This document shows, in pieces, positions 11,101 through 23,900 of a stretch of 64,000 nt of DNA. Source of the stretch: Saccharum officinarum (taxonomy: Eukaryota; Streptophyta; Magnoliopsida; Poales; Poaceae). Location: positions 112,512,680 through 112,576,679 of the forward strand of contig CM036160.1 in assembly GCA_020631735.1 (NCBI GenBank). The letters are read 5' to 3'. Position 1 is the first letter of the stretch. The number at the start of each line of letters is the position of its first letter. The notes below the pieces were generated by a model that saw only the letters and a program-made list of their open reading frames with translations, searched no databases and was not told where the DNA came from. The position numbers and the translations under genes were made by a program.

Positions 11101-12596
11101 GGCTGCATGGCGGCAGTGGCATAGCCGGCGGCTCCTAGCTCAGCTGAGGTGTGTTGTGCCAAGAGGAAGACAAGGCGGAGGCGGTGGTGCCGATAGCTAG
11201 GCGCGGGGAAAGACAGAGCGGTGATGGCGGCGGTGACCGAGCTTAGGGCCGGGCATGGCTTCTGTGCTCTGTGGCGGCGGTGAGCAGAGCAGGCAAGCGA
11301 GCGAGAGCAAGGCAGCGAGGGAGTGGGCTCAGGCGCATGCTCTGGAAGGGCAGGGGCGCGACCACCCAGCGGTATGGGCGATGACCACGCGCCAAGCGCA
11401 GCGCGCTCGGGCGGCGCCGTGGCCAAACTGGTCACGGTGACCACGTGCAAGGCAGGGATAGTGGCCATGTGCCCATCTTTAACATCTTGTGTAGCACATT
11501 CCAGTTAGAACTAGGCCAAGACTACTATACAAAAGATCTTCATCCCCCTTCACTCTCCACTTCTCATTAAGGTACTATGGTCATTAGTCACATGGATCAA
11601 GAGATAAACAACACCAAATTTGCAGTGTCAACGTGTTGACAGCGATAAAGAAATTTTACACACTTTTGAAATTTCAAAATTACTTCTGATTTTGCATTGA
11701 AACACAAAAATCTCCAAAAACAAAAGTTGCTCAAAATTTTGAACTTTTCAACTTTGCTTTTGTGACCAAACTCAGATTTTGAATAATTTTTGAAATTTGG
11801 ATTTGAATTCAAAAGGGGACAAAAAAATAGGGTTTCTATAAATTCAAAATTACTTCAAATTTTTGAATACAACTTGAAAATCTATAAAAAGAGAAAATGT
11901 AAAACTTTTGAAGATCTACAACTTTCATAATGGGGCCATCACCCAATTATGCCTACTTTTTGAAATTGAGTTAAAATTCAAATTTGGGATTTGAATCTTT
12001 TCAATTTTATTCAAAATTTTACATTGAAACTTTGAAACCTCAAAACACCAAAGTTGTAGCCCTTGAAAAGTTCTACAAACTTGGTTTTAAACTTTTTTCC
12101 AAATTTTGCTTAGATTTTGAATTATTTCAAAAGGGGTAAAAACAAGGTTTTTCTTTTCTGAAAATCAGGGTTTTGAATTTATTTTATTATTCTTTTTAAC
12201 TAAAACATGATTAATTATTTAACACTAATAAAACATTATTTCATGTGATAAGCAATATGGCATAAACACATATAAATCATTTTATTATTAAAATCAACAT
12301 AACAATTTACTATTGAAACATGTGAAACATGTATATGTAACATACGAAACATGAATCAAAACCTATGAAACATTACTTTGAAACATAGTCATACTCGATA
12401 TGAAACATCGCAAGGCAACATGTGAGACTCTTTCTGTAGCATGCGAAACATGGCATATGAAACATACGCAACACATGCAACATGACTAAAATAACTGGTG
12501 CAACATGAGTACATTGATGGTATGTCAATTGATGTTTATGTTTGATGATGCTTCATAATTAAGTTTTAATTATTTCATAACATCTGCGATGTTACA
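8137..12596 (-). mobile_element. Solo LTR, long-LTR gypsy family (4.46 kb)
   Basis: It begins TGACACAGAACC and ends GATGTTACA. The 5-bp duplication TATGG flanks both sides (8132-8136 and 12597-12601). It shares landmarks in the same order with the LTRs at 15952 and 31203: the start sentence AGAACC...AAATTATA, CCCTGAGTACT...GTACTC...ACTTACCCG near 8529, GGGGCTTGCCTG near 9544, and a GC-rich module at 10480-11470 followed by AT-rich sequence. No internal region is present, so it is a recombination-derived solo LTR. It contains no credible gene. Confidence 0.9.
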
Positions 12597-12601
12597 TATG
12601 G

Positions 12602-12792
12602 TGATGCTGGCTGCCGGGCGGCGGCAACGTGCCAACCTGCCCGCACACTCTATTCATCTTAGTTTGTTTATTAAAGTACTCGAGCGTCAATCAAAATTAA
12701 AATGGCCGGCGCTACTGGCTTGCAATTGGTAGGCCCCCTGCAGCCGATTGAGCCACCAGCTGGACAATAATTGACGGTGTTCGGTTCCATCA
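12602..12792. other. Short spacer between solo LTR and pectinesterase fragment
   Basis: About 190 bp with no recognisable gene or repeat. Similarity to pectinesterase copy B starts only near the end of exon 1 (CACCTACTG). Confidence 0.5.
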
Positions 12793-13742
12793 CCTACTGG
12801 TTCGTTTCGTTGTACACTTCTCTACTCTACTGCTTGCTGCTGATGAAAGCGATGAGCTAGCATCTAGCGATCAATGCAATGTGTCGGTACTTGCATGCAT
12901 GCATTGCAGGGAGAAGGTGAGGATCCCGAAGCAGAAAGGCTACATCCTGCTGGAGGGGGAGGGGGACGGCTCGTCGGCGACGGACATCAGCTTCGACGCG
13001 CACGCGCACGCCGGCATCGACGACATAACGGGCCGCCCCAACGTGACGGTGGACGAGCAGTCGCCGACGTTCCAAAGCGGCCACCTTCACCGTCCTCGCC
13101 GACAACTTCGTCGCCCGGGGCATCGCCTTCAAGGTAATCCTTCGATCGATTTTCTTCTTCTTGATCGATCGACGCTCGCAAAAAGCTTCGACAATGGCCA
13201 ACGCGCGCGATGTGTGCAGAACACGTACAGGGCGCCGGACGACCAGCTGAGCAAGGAGAACCTGGCGGTGGCGGCGCTGGTCGGCGGCGACAAGAGCGCC
13301 TTCTACGGCTGCGAGTTCCACGGCTTCCAGGACACGCTGTGCGACTACCAGGGACGGCACTACTTCCGCGGCTGCCAGGTCCGGGGCGCCGTTGACTTCG
13401 TCTTCGGCTTCGGCCAGTCCATCTACGAGGACTGCGCGCTCGTGTCGGACATGCCGCCGGGCCCGCAGCCGGGGTGGGTGACCGCGCACGCGCGGGTCGC
13501 CGCCGGCAGCCCCGGCGGGCTGGTGTTCAAGGGCGGGGCCGTGGAGACGGCGGGCGCGGGCCAGACCTACCTCGGCCGCGCGTGGAACGCCTTCGCCGCC
13601 GTCGTGTTCTACCGCACGCGCATGGACGGCGTCGTCGTGCCGCAGGGCTGGCAGGCCTGGAACGCCGCCGGCAACGTGTAAGCATCTATCGTGCATGCAC
13701 GCGGCGCGGCGCCGTTCACTTCGCCATGCGTGCGTGCGAAAT
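12793..13742 (+). pseudogene. Pectinesterase (pectin methylesterase) fragment, copy A
   Basis: Pectinesterases (CE8) demethylesterify homogalacturonan in the wall. This fragment keeps the last codons of exon 1, intron 1, exon 2 (12910-13133), intron 2, exon 3 (13220-13677) and the start of intron 3, and is nearly identical to copy B at 50289. Exon 2 encodes REKVRIPKQKGYILLEG...DISFDAHAHA. Exon 3 has AFYGCEFHGFQDTL, DFVFGFGQ and TYLGRAW. Defects: exon 1 and exon 4 are missing, one extra G near 13078-13080 shifts frame in exon 2, and the conserved QAVA motif reads LAVA. Homology to copy B stops at GCGAAATG (13742), where unrelated mobile DNA begins. Confidence 0.88.
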
Positions 13743-14076
13743 GGCAGCCCAGTGGACGGCCCGATAGGCATATCGGTACCCGGTTAGCCTATAGGAGCCT
13801 ATCGGCCCTAAGACATATACAGGCCATTTTCTCCGTCGTGTTCTCTCTCTCGCTCACCGCCACACCGTCGCCTACTGCTTTTCCTCCGCCGCGCTGGCGA
13901 CTTGGGCTCGCCGCTGGCCGCCGGATCTGGCGGAGGGCTTGCCGCCGCCACCGGCCCCCGGAGGCAAGAACTCAAGTACGTTTATTTTTCTTTTTTTAGT
14001 TAGTTTAGTTTATTAGTTTAGTTAGGTTTTGTTAGTTTAGTTTGATTTTGTTAGTTTAGTTTATTAGCTAGATTTA
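13743..14076. other. Left part of an unclassified element; possible 5' leader exon
   Basis: CCTATCGG/CCGATAGG motifs cluster at 13760-13815 and recur at the far side of the nested block (37740). A GC-rich stretch then ends in a donor-like CTCAA|GTACGT near 13975. A T-rich array of TTAGTTTAGTT units (13992-14065) follows and was the LINE target. It resembles an untranslated first exon plus intron of a transposon gene, but no protein can be assigned. Confidence 0.35.
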
Positions 14077-15946
14077 TTTTTTTTCTCGAATACGTAAAAG
14101 ATTTGCGTATGATTCTATTAAGAAGAAGAGCTTAAAAATACAAACGACGCGCTACTGAAGAGCACGCTAGGTGGTCTTACAACTGAGAGCGGACTGACCT
14201 AGCAGACTGAATCAAAGTTCGATATTACAGAAAAGGGGAGAACCGAAAGTGCGAGCGCCGCAACAACATATGGAGTTTCTGTGAAGAGCGTTCTAGCAGC
14301 CCTACAGCTGACCACCGGGAACAACTCGTCCAAAGCTTCCACCTGGCTCAACGTTAAGTTCCCAGTGAGTATGGCGTCATATGTTGATTTGGACGCCGGA
14401 GAAACTGGGGCTGCCGGCGGTGCGATGCCTCCCAACCTCTGCCTGTGGAGTACCTCGCCCCGTTTGAAGGCCGGTATGTGCGCCAGCGGCGGAGCGGCAA
14501 TTCGTCTGCTGCTCCTGAGTGGCAGGGGCCTCTTGGTTGCCGCCATCTGCCTTGGTGGAGAGGCAAGTAGGGGCGACCTTCGCTTGGCTTGCACCTCCTC
14601 AACAAATCGTGTGAGACGTCGAGCGGCCTCACCCGGCGTGGGCGTCGCGTCACTGGGGCCGGGCGTGGCTTGGCTATCCGGCTGTGCGTCGTTCGGTGGC
14701 GTAGAAGGGTTGGGTGTGGCTTGGCCGTCCGGGTGACCGCCCCGCGTCGGCGTAGAGGTACCCGCTGTATGCATGGCCAACTCGAACCCACTTGGCCCGA
14801 CCTCACCGACCTCCCTAGGCGCCACCTCACCCGCGGCAAAGGCCGTCTCCGTCGGAGGAAGCGTGCCCTTCATAAGCGTCGACGGAGGCGAGCCCGTCAT
14901 GCACAGAGTAGTCGTCGCCGGAGCTGTGGCCTCTTCGTCGTAGTCGTCCTCCATATAAGGCGAGGTATCACGTGCTGGCGCATCAGCTGCGCGGTGCATG
15001 ACCTGCGAGGCAGCGAACTCCTCTAGCATTGGGTCGAACCGCGTGGGAGACACCGTGCTCGCGCGCGGCTCCAACCCTAGCGGATCAGGCTCGGGGAAAC
15101 AGCATGCATTAGCAGCAGATGCGGCATTGTCGTGGCCACCGATGATGATGCCCCTTGTCGGCCTGCTCTGACGCTGCCGTCGTGGTCAGTTTCTGCCGGC
15201 ATCTTCCATAGTGCTCTGCACAGCCTCCTCCGCGCATGGTGGGCCATGGGACACTCGCTGGGACGCCGGTCAGTTGCCGTCATGAGCGGAGTGTCGTGGC
15301 CGATCGCTGGCCATTGTCGCCAAAGTCGTGGCATGCCTTGGGCGCTTGCAGTCCCTGGCGAGGTGGTGTAGATTGGGACAGCGCAAACAACGCCGAGGCA
15401 ACCGGCAAATTGCTACTCGGTGAGAGTAGGAGAGGCAATTGAAGTATCGCCCAAGAAGCTCTGTGGGGATCTTCTGAGACTGCGGAAGCTGGCCTTGGCC
15501 TGGGCAAAGCCCAACCGAGGCGGCAGCAGGACCCGTCTGCTACCGGTGGAGGATCTCACGCCACCCATCCGCGTTGGGGGTGGAGACCCGACCACGGCGG
15601 CCGAGACGTTGGCGGGCAGGGGCATGACCCTTCATTGGCCGCACAGGCAGGGCGCTCACCAGCTGTGGACACAGCCGGCTGCGCTTCCTCCGCCCACGCC
15701 CGTGTCTCTATCGATCATTGTCCGCTCCAACACGGTCCGAACCTAAGGCAAGGCAACACTTGGCGATAGCAGGAGGCGCCATGACTGCCTTCGTCGGGCG
15801 GCGTAGGACCTCAAGGTAGCTTGAAGGGCGGTTGTCGTCGAACTCCTCGCCGTCGTCATCGTCCACCCATCGGCGATGCCTACGTCCTCCCGAAATAGGC
15901 CAGAAAGGAGTCACGCACGCCGAAAGGGAGAAGCGTGGAGTGGCTG
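14077..15946 (-). mobile_element. LINE-like non-LTR retrotransposon, 3' portion
   Basis: On the minus strand the element ends AATCATACGCAAATC...CGTATTCGAG followed by an A run (14084-14077 as T's on plus), a typical grass LINE 3' end. It carries an ORF1-like reading frame and no ORF2 endonuclease or reverse transcriptase that I can find. It is interrupted at 15947-15951 by the chromovirus complex and resumes at 36193. Confidence 0.65.
14199..15914 (-). pseudogene. LINE ORF1-like protein with CCHC zinc knuckle, frameshifted
   Basis: Grass LINE ORF1 proteins bind RNA and commonly carry a zinc knuckle. Reading leftwards, a fragment with RRHRRWVDDDDGEEFDDNRP lies at 15900-15800. A CCHC knuckle, CLRCPNLHHLARDC (C-X2-C-X4-H-X4-C), is encoded at about 15391-15337. 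A 291-codon open frame follows (15074-14199) with FVEEVQAKRRSPLLA, PLRSSRRIAAPPLAHIP and ALDELFP. The pieces lie in different frames, so the gene is broken. The usual N-terminal domain is not visible. Assignment rests on the knuckle, these C-terminal phrases and the LINE-like tail. Confidence 0.6.
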
Positions 15947-15951
15947 GCGGT
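15947..15951. repeat. Target-site duplication of chromovirus complex (left)
   Basis: GCGGT, identical to 36188-36192 beyond the far LTR. Confidence 0.92.
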
Positions 15952-18900
15952 TGTAACAGAACCGACCAAATTATAAGAGCACAAGTACGAAAACAAGCAC
16001 CGAAGCGCTCAAATTTTCAAACTTGAGCCCATATAATCCCGGTAGTCAATCGAAATCACGAAGGATTTCAAACCAAACTACTTACAACCAGGATCGCATC
16101 ATTCAACATACACATCGTACGTTACATTTCACAAGTAGTTCCGAAATAAGTTTACACCATGGAGTAGCAAATATTACAAACCAAGTTTGAAAGTAGCGGA
16201 AGCATAACACACACACACTAGTTAATTAAATACTGCCAGTCTGAATGATCGACAACCCGCAAAAGCATGAGGAAAGTACATAAAAGACGATCACGCCCTT
16301 GTGATCTAGTCATCATCACCCACAGGGTGGAGACACGTCCTGCAGAAGCCTTGATAGAGCATATCATCTGCAACAGGAGGGAATAAACCCTGAGTACTGG
16401 AATGTACTCAGCTAGACTTACCCGTCGAAAACCAGAAATAAGGTGACACCAAGGATTATGCAAGGCTTACACAAGAGGCTAGCTGACATAATATTTTGCA
16501 TAAAGGTATAAGTAATTTAAACTCTTATAGCCTGTACTAGCAGTTATTTTTAGCATTTACCTGTCATCTATCTTAGCACCTGTACTAAACATGCACTTGA
16601 TTATAATCAAACAATTATCATCATTATATCCAGAGCAGGTATGAATTGTGGCAACATTGTATCATTCCCTTAACCACCGGTTCATTTAATGAGATCTACG
16701 TTGCCGCTGCTCAAGTCAAGTGCTCACTAACCGGGAGCGACGGCGATTTGAATCGAATTCCTATCCAGCTGGAGGGGTATTTCTAACACTCACTGAGTCA
16801 CGCCTGGCGAAGGCTGCTCATCTTTTGTACAGTTCAGGAATCGCGGGCCCGAATAATGTCGCGTCCCCAAGGACGACACTCTGCCAGGTGATAGGGACTC
16901 TAACCCCCCCTTGGTCTCACGCCAATGTCCCCAAGCACATCCTTTCTCTCCTCCAAGATGCAACCTACCATTCGATTCCCGGCCTGAACCATACTACTCG
17001 ACTTCGCGGTCGGAACGGCTTATCCGGCCAACTAAGTGTTAGACTGCGTTCAACATGACTCAAGGACGTACAGCGAATCGGTCCTTAAACGACTCAGACG
17101 GGCATAGCTCCACACCCAAGACGTGAAGTGTCTTGCGGCTGTACTATCGAACTTCCGCCCGGTCTTAATTTCATTTTAAGGCATGGTTCCATCCACGATA
17201 GCCATAAAGCCACTCGTGACTCCTTCCTACATCTCGCGGATGACCGGAAATCACCCGACTTCTACCGAACTAAGCAGGGCTAAGCGTTGACACGTGCCTA
17301 AACCTAATATAGGATTAAGTACGATATCTGGACAAGGACAGGTATAATGCAACAAGTGTTTTCATATAACTCCTACAACTTAATGCAGTAAACAATTAAA
17401 AGTACTCAAGATTAATTTATAAAACAGTAGGTTCAGCATGCACCGGGGCTTGCCTTTCAGAAAAGTTGAAGGCCGGTGGTCAGGGCACTCCGGCAAGTCT
17501 TCAGCGGCGTCTCCTTCGCCTGCTGGATCCTCGGGCTCCTGCTGCTCCTGGTTCTCCTCCGGAAGTACAGGCTCGAATTCGAGGAGAGTTACTCCCTCCG
17601 GTAAACCTATTGCATGAATGCACAATAAATACCATGGATGCATAAATGGGTGCAACATGCTCGGAATGAAATGCATTTCAGAAATAAAATACTCTATTCA
17701 ATTTATTTTATTAGTACGTGCAAATCTCTTCTCCGGTGGAGAAGTACTTACCTAATCTACCCAACCTAAGATATAGTTGTTCCTCCTCAGTTAAGGCCCT
17801 AACACCTAACAATTATAAAAGTAGCATGTCTTAGGATATCACACCATATCAATCAGCAAAACACCACAGTAAGCATTCTGGACAGCAGCTACTTGTTTTT
17901 ATCACAACTGGAGATTTACAATTCCAAAAGATATTATCTAAGACAATCTGGAAAGCCTAAGAAATTCACTACAATTCATTTTCAGACCTCAACTCCAAAC
18001 TCCTAAGTTTTCCATGTCAAACTTCACAAGTTCCAGAATCTGTCCTCTCAAAACAGAGAGTAGCAGATTTTGAACTGCCACTTTAAACAACAGTAACTCT
18101 CAAACTACTAAGCCAAATGCTTCCAAATTTTGACACAAGCTAGTTCATCAAGTTTACTCCAACTTTGGTATTTACAAGTTTTCCAGCAACCAATTTTATC
18201 AAAGCCAAATTTAGAATTACTACTGGCTGTCCAGAAAACCTAAAATTACAAAGGTTAAACATTTATTGATGTGGCCAAAGACCCTTAAAACCAAACTAAG
18301 ATTTCCAAAAGTTCACATGGGGTATAACAACACCAGAAAGTAGGGTGTGACTACCTAGAACATTTATTTATACTCATTTCTTATTTTACTTAATTAATTA
18401 GGTGGAATTTTACACATATATGTAAACTGCTCCTAAAATTCTACAAAAATTACAGGGGACTCTCTGACCCAAAAAGAGACCACAGTAAAAATTTGAACAA
18501 GTTTTATTCACAGAAATTCTCTATACAAAATTCACCAGTCAAAAAGGCTGATTTTTGTATAATTAATAAATCATATTGAAAAGTATCAAACAACACATTT
18601 CATATTTTTCTTAGACACTCTAGGGTACCAAGACATTCTCCAAAAAGTTCAAGAACATTGCACATGTAGAAAAATTACAAAAATTCCTTCAATTATCTCC
18701 TAGAATAAAATGATAGCCTTATAACTTGGAAATTACTTAAGCACTGATGCCCAAATTTTTACCAGAGCTAGGGCTAGCATAGAGTAACCTACCCACCAAA
18801 TTTCATGATTTATGGAACACTACAGCTCAAGTTATAAATTTAACAAATTTGCATGCATTCCAAAACACATTTAAAGGATCTATTAAATTCTTACAGAATT

Positions 18901-20935
18901 TAAACATCTCATGCCAGATCCATATTTTTCTAAAATACTACACATCATGTAGACCCTAACAAAATTTATCTCATGATTTTTGGATCATTAAAACCCTAGA
19001 TCTATATTTTTCCAACTTGTACAAAAATCAGTGATAAAATAATAAAAATGAATTTCATTTCGGATGAACTGGGCCGGCCCGGAAAACTCGGCCCACACAC
19101 TCGCGCGCGCGCGGCCCGCTCAGCGCCCCCGCCCACGCGCGACACTGACGGGCGGGCCCCCGCGGTCAGTGACCGGAGGCAGGGGAGGCGGAGACCCGCG
19201 AGCTCCGACGAGCTCGAGCTCGCCGGAGAAGAGCTCGCTCGGCCAATCGAACACCGCCTCGTGTTCTCCGTCACCCGATGCGTCGATTGGTGCTCGTGGA
19301 ATGGATGAGGATGGGGTGGAAGGGGCTTGTCACCGCGAGCGGCGGCCGGTGATGTCCGGTGGCGGCGCACCGTCGCCGGTGAGGATGTACGGTGCGGTCT
19401 AGGCTCGGTACGAGCTTCACCGAAGCTAGGCGGATCTATTTTGATAGGAAGGGAGGATGGAGAGAGACCCGAAGCACCCCGACCACGGTGAGGTCCCATG
19501 GCGGGCTCCGGCGACCTCTCGGAGACGGGGAAGAAAGCAATGCGGCTCACCTTGAGTCAAATCGCGGGCTTCGGTGGGTCAAGGGGATGGAGGGTGGTGA
19601 GGCAGAGGGAGTGGCGAGGTCTGGCGGCTTGCAGTGCCACGGCGCCCGCTCACGAGCTCGCGGGAGAGGACGGTGCCAATGGTGTTCGGTTTCTCCGCCT
19701 CGGTGAGCACCACAGAGACGAAAGAGCTAAATGGAGGGAGTAGGGGGGGCAGCAGCAGCAGCACTCGGGCAGCATGAACGCGCCAGCGCGCTCGCGAGTG
19801 GGGGCGAAAGCGGAGCATGACGGCCACGCGGCGTTCTGGCCCTACGCGCGGTCGGCCACGGCCGTCGGTGTCTGAACCCGACTTCCTGATTCAGTCCTAG
19901 TCACGACGACTGACAGCGTGATTTCATCGCTTCATAGCTCGTGATCGAGGCTGATTCGGTGAGAGCCGTAGTTAACAAAAATGTAGAGCTATGTGAGGGC
20001 TTCAACATTGCCAATAGGGTCATGAGATAACTCGGCTTGGTTAGTGAGATACAACGCCCCAAAGTGAGGCACAAGAAAACTGAACTGAGTTTCAGTTATT
20101 TCCCCCGACTGAAACCCGATTTTCGAAGCACTCTAACTCATAAACCATTGGGAACCAGGCTTGGGTGATGTTGACAATGTTGTAGAGCTATGTGTGGACA
20201 ACAACTTTGTCAATTGTCTCAAAGACTGGTTTGGCCTAGTTTGTGAGCTACAAGTTGCTAAAGTGAGGTACTGTGAAACGGTTTTCAGCTCAACACTTAG
20301 CAAAATTTGCTAAGTCCCCAAACAGCCCCTAATACTGACTTGTGGGCCATTTTTGAGCATGTTCTGATCATTTTCATGAGATGGCCATATTAGAACTTTT
20401 GTTCCTTATGAAATTCTCTACAACTTTGCTTAAGGTTGCTCCTCCATGCAAGATTTCTAAGCTGGACTTTTTAATTGGTCAAACCAGATCACTCTAGGGT
20501 TCCAAACTTGGTCAACAACATTTGGAAGGGCAATTTGGTAATTTTGGTCAACATGAACATTGCTCCACTATTTACCCTAAATGTAATTAAGGTGTTATAA
20601 GACCTAATTAGCCACTCTACACATTGGTTGCACAAAATTCCTAGTGTCACATACTTTGGCACAAGTAATTCAACACTTTTACCCAAATGTTGCAAACTCA
20701 TGTTGCACATGTTGCATGAGTGTGTTGCACAACATTTGCTAATTATGTTACACTAAAGTGGTTGACATATCTCACAAAGGAAATTGCACATAAGGTACTT
20801 GTGTGTTGCACACTACTCACTTTTTCTTCACATGAAATATAAACATATTATAAGCTTATGCATGAAATGAATGATGCTTGCTTATGCTCATGCAAATGCA
20901 ATGCAATTAAGGAGCTAAACACCTGAGGTGTTACA
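15952..20935 (-). repeat. 3' LTR of chromovirus complex (4984 bp)
   Basis: It starts TGTAACAGAACCG and ends GGTGTTACA. It contains a GC-rich module at about 19060-19880 and many AT-rich stretches. The far LTR (31203) differs by scattered substitutions and small indels, for example two bases at 16213 and three at 16829. A 182-codon minus-strand ORF at 19002-19550 is kept open in both LTRs. It is low-complexity and I do not call it a gene. Confidence 0.93.
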
Positions 20936-23900
20936 GCCCTCCCCCCTTATAAAAATCTCGTCCCGAGATTTGGAAAGCGTACCATTTTTCATAGAATTCT
21001 TTATAACCATCCCGCAAATAATCCTCCCGTTCCCACGTAGCATCACTCTCACTTCCCTGATTACTCCACATCACTTTGTACCACTTAACCACCTTACTTC
21101 TAGTTACTCGTTCCTGAGTATCGATCACTCGGACTGGCTTTTCTTCATAGGTTAGGTCGGATTCCAGCCTGATATCACCTAAAGGAACTTGTTCCTCAGG
21201 AACTCGAAGACACTTTTTAAGCTGAGATACATGGAAAACGTTGAATATGGCTCTCATCTCAGGAGGCAACTGGATTTTGTACGCAACAGCTCCACTCTTG
21301 CCTATGATCTGGAAAGGACCCACGTATCTTGGTGCAAGTTTCCGCTTAACACCAAAACGTTGGACACTCTTCATTGGAGAAACTTTCAAATAAACGAAGT
21401 CTCCAACTTCAAATTCGAGTGGTTTTCTACGACGATCCGCATAGCTTTTCTGTCTCGCTTGTGCTGCAGCCATGTGTTTCTGGATGGTACGGACTTGTTC
21501 CTCGGCTTCCTGGACAAAATCAATGCCATAATACCTTCTTTCCCCAGCTTCTACCCAGTTTAGTGGAGTTCGACACTTTCGACCGTACAAAGCTTCGAAT
21601 GGGGCCATCTTAATACTCTCTTGATAACTGTTATTGTACGAGAATTCGGCTAAAGGTAACCATTTTTCCCAAGAACCCTTGGATGAAATGACGCATGCTC
21701 GCAACAGATCTTCCAAGATTTGGTTAACTCGTTCTGTCTGACCGATGTCTGGGGGTGATAAGCAGAGCTTCTCACTAACTTGGTTCCCAGAAGGTGATGC
21801 AAATGCTCCCAAAAGCGAGCAGTGAACTGGGAACCACGGTCAGAAACGATAGTACAAGGTATTCCATGAAGCCGGACTATCTGATTGAAGTACAACTCAG
21901 CATAGTCAGTGGGACGATAGTCCACTCTCACTGGGATGAAGTGAGCTGATTTGGTCAAACGATCAACAATTACCCAAATAGAGTTATGATTTTTGACAGT
22001 AGGAGGAAGTCCGACAATGAAATCCATACTTATCTCTTCCCATTTCCAGCCTGGAATGGAAAGTGGCTGAAGTAGCCCAGCTTTCATGTGCACAGCTTTA
22101 ACTCTGCAACAGGTGTCACATCTAGCAACATATGCAGCTATCTCTTTCCGCATCTTGGTCCACCAATAAAGTGGCTTCAAATCATAATACATCTTATTAC
22201 TACCAGGATGGATGGACAACTTGGACGAATGTGCTTCGGACAGGATCTGATCTCTAAGCTCTCGGTCCTTAGGTACCACTAACCTATCCTTAAACCACAG
22301 CACACCTTCGTCATCTAACCTGAAATGCTTAGTCTCTCCTTCATTCATCTTCCGTTTTATGTGAAAGATACCCGGATCAGTCTTTTGGAGCTCAATGATT
22401 CTATTTCTGATAGTACCACTGACAGTGATGTTGTACAAGACTGCCGGATGTAACAGGCGAGATCGGTAAAAATCAGTTTCAATTAAGGAATGGCAATGAG
22501 ACTTACGGCTTAAAGCGTCCGCAACCACATTTGCCTTGCCTGGGTGATAGTGTACTTGAAGATTATAATCTTTAATCAACTCGAGCCATCTTCTCTGACG
22601 CATATTTAGCTCGGGTTGGGTGAAGATGTATTTGAGACTTTTGTGGTCTGTATAGATATTGCAGACATTGCCCAGTAGATAATGCCGCCATACCTTCAAA
22701 GCATGAACAACTGCGGCCAGTTCTAAGTCATGCGTTGGATAATTCACCTCATGCTTCCGAAGTTGTCGGGAAGTATATGCAATTACTCGGCCTTCCTGCA
22801 TCAAAACACCTCCCAAACCTATGCCTGAGGCATCACAGTAAACATCAAAAGGTTTCTCGATATCTGGTTGTGCCAAAACCGGAGCCGAGGTTAGGAGGGT
22901 TCGTAGTTGGTGAAAAGCCGCATCACACTCAGGAGTCCAGACAAACCTGGTGTCTTTCTGCAGCAACCGAGTCATTGGCTTGGCTATTTTAGAGAAATCC
23001 GGGATGAAGCGACGATAATAGCCAGCCAAACCAAGAAAACTTCGGACCTCGTGAACCGAGATAGGAGCCTTCCAGTTTAGTACTTCATGTACCTTGGCGG
23101 GGTCCACCATAATTCCTCCATCGGACAACACATGCCCAAGGAAAGGTACTTCACGAAGCCAGAATTCGCACTTACTCAACTTCGCATAAAGTTGATGTTC
23201 ACGCAGTCTTGTGAGGACTATACGCAGATGTTCAGCGTGATCCTCCTCATTCACAGAATATACCAGGATGTCATCAATAAATACCACCACAAACTTGTCC
23301 AATTTAGGCATAAACACCGAATTCATCAAGTACATGAAGTGTGCGGGGGCATTTGTCAAGCCGAAAGACATAACAAGATACTCATAAAGACCGTATCTGG
23401 TAGAAAAGGCTGTCTTTGGAACATCTTCCGGGCGGATTTTAATTTGATGGTAGCCAGATCTTAGATCGATCTTGGAGAAAACTTTAGCTTTAGACAACTG
23501 ATCGAACAAGATGTCGATTCGCGGTAGAGGTACTTATTTTTGACAGTGACTGCATTGAGAGGTCTATAATCTACGCACATCCGCAACGACTGATCCTTCT
23601 TCTTTACAAAGATAGCAGGACATCCCCACGGCGATGAACTAGGACGAATCAACCCCTTCTTCAAAAGTTCATTCAATTGCACCTTAAGTTCAGCTAACTC
23701 ATTTGGAGGCATCCTATAGGGTCTCCTAGAGATGGGTGCGGTGCCAGGCAACAACTCGATTTTAAACTCCACATCCCGATCCGGAGGGAGTCCCGGCAAA
23801 TCATCGGGAAAAACGTCCGGAAATTCATTTACTACGGAAATTTCAGCCAACGCCTTTGCTTGCACAGCATGAATTTCCCCCGACAATTCAACCTTTCTGG

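Noticed and set aside
12857..13771. 304-codon minus-strand ORF across pectinesterase copy A (and 259 codons at 50701-51480)
   Set aside because: Antisense shadows of GC-rich pectinesterase exons; they cross introns and have no domain resemblance.
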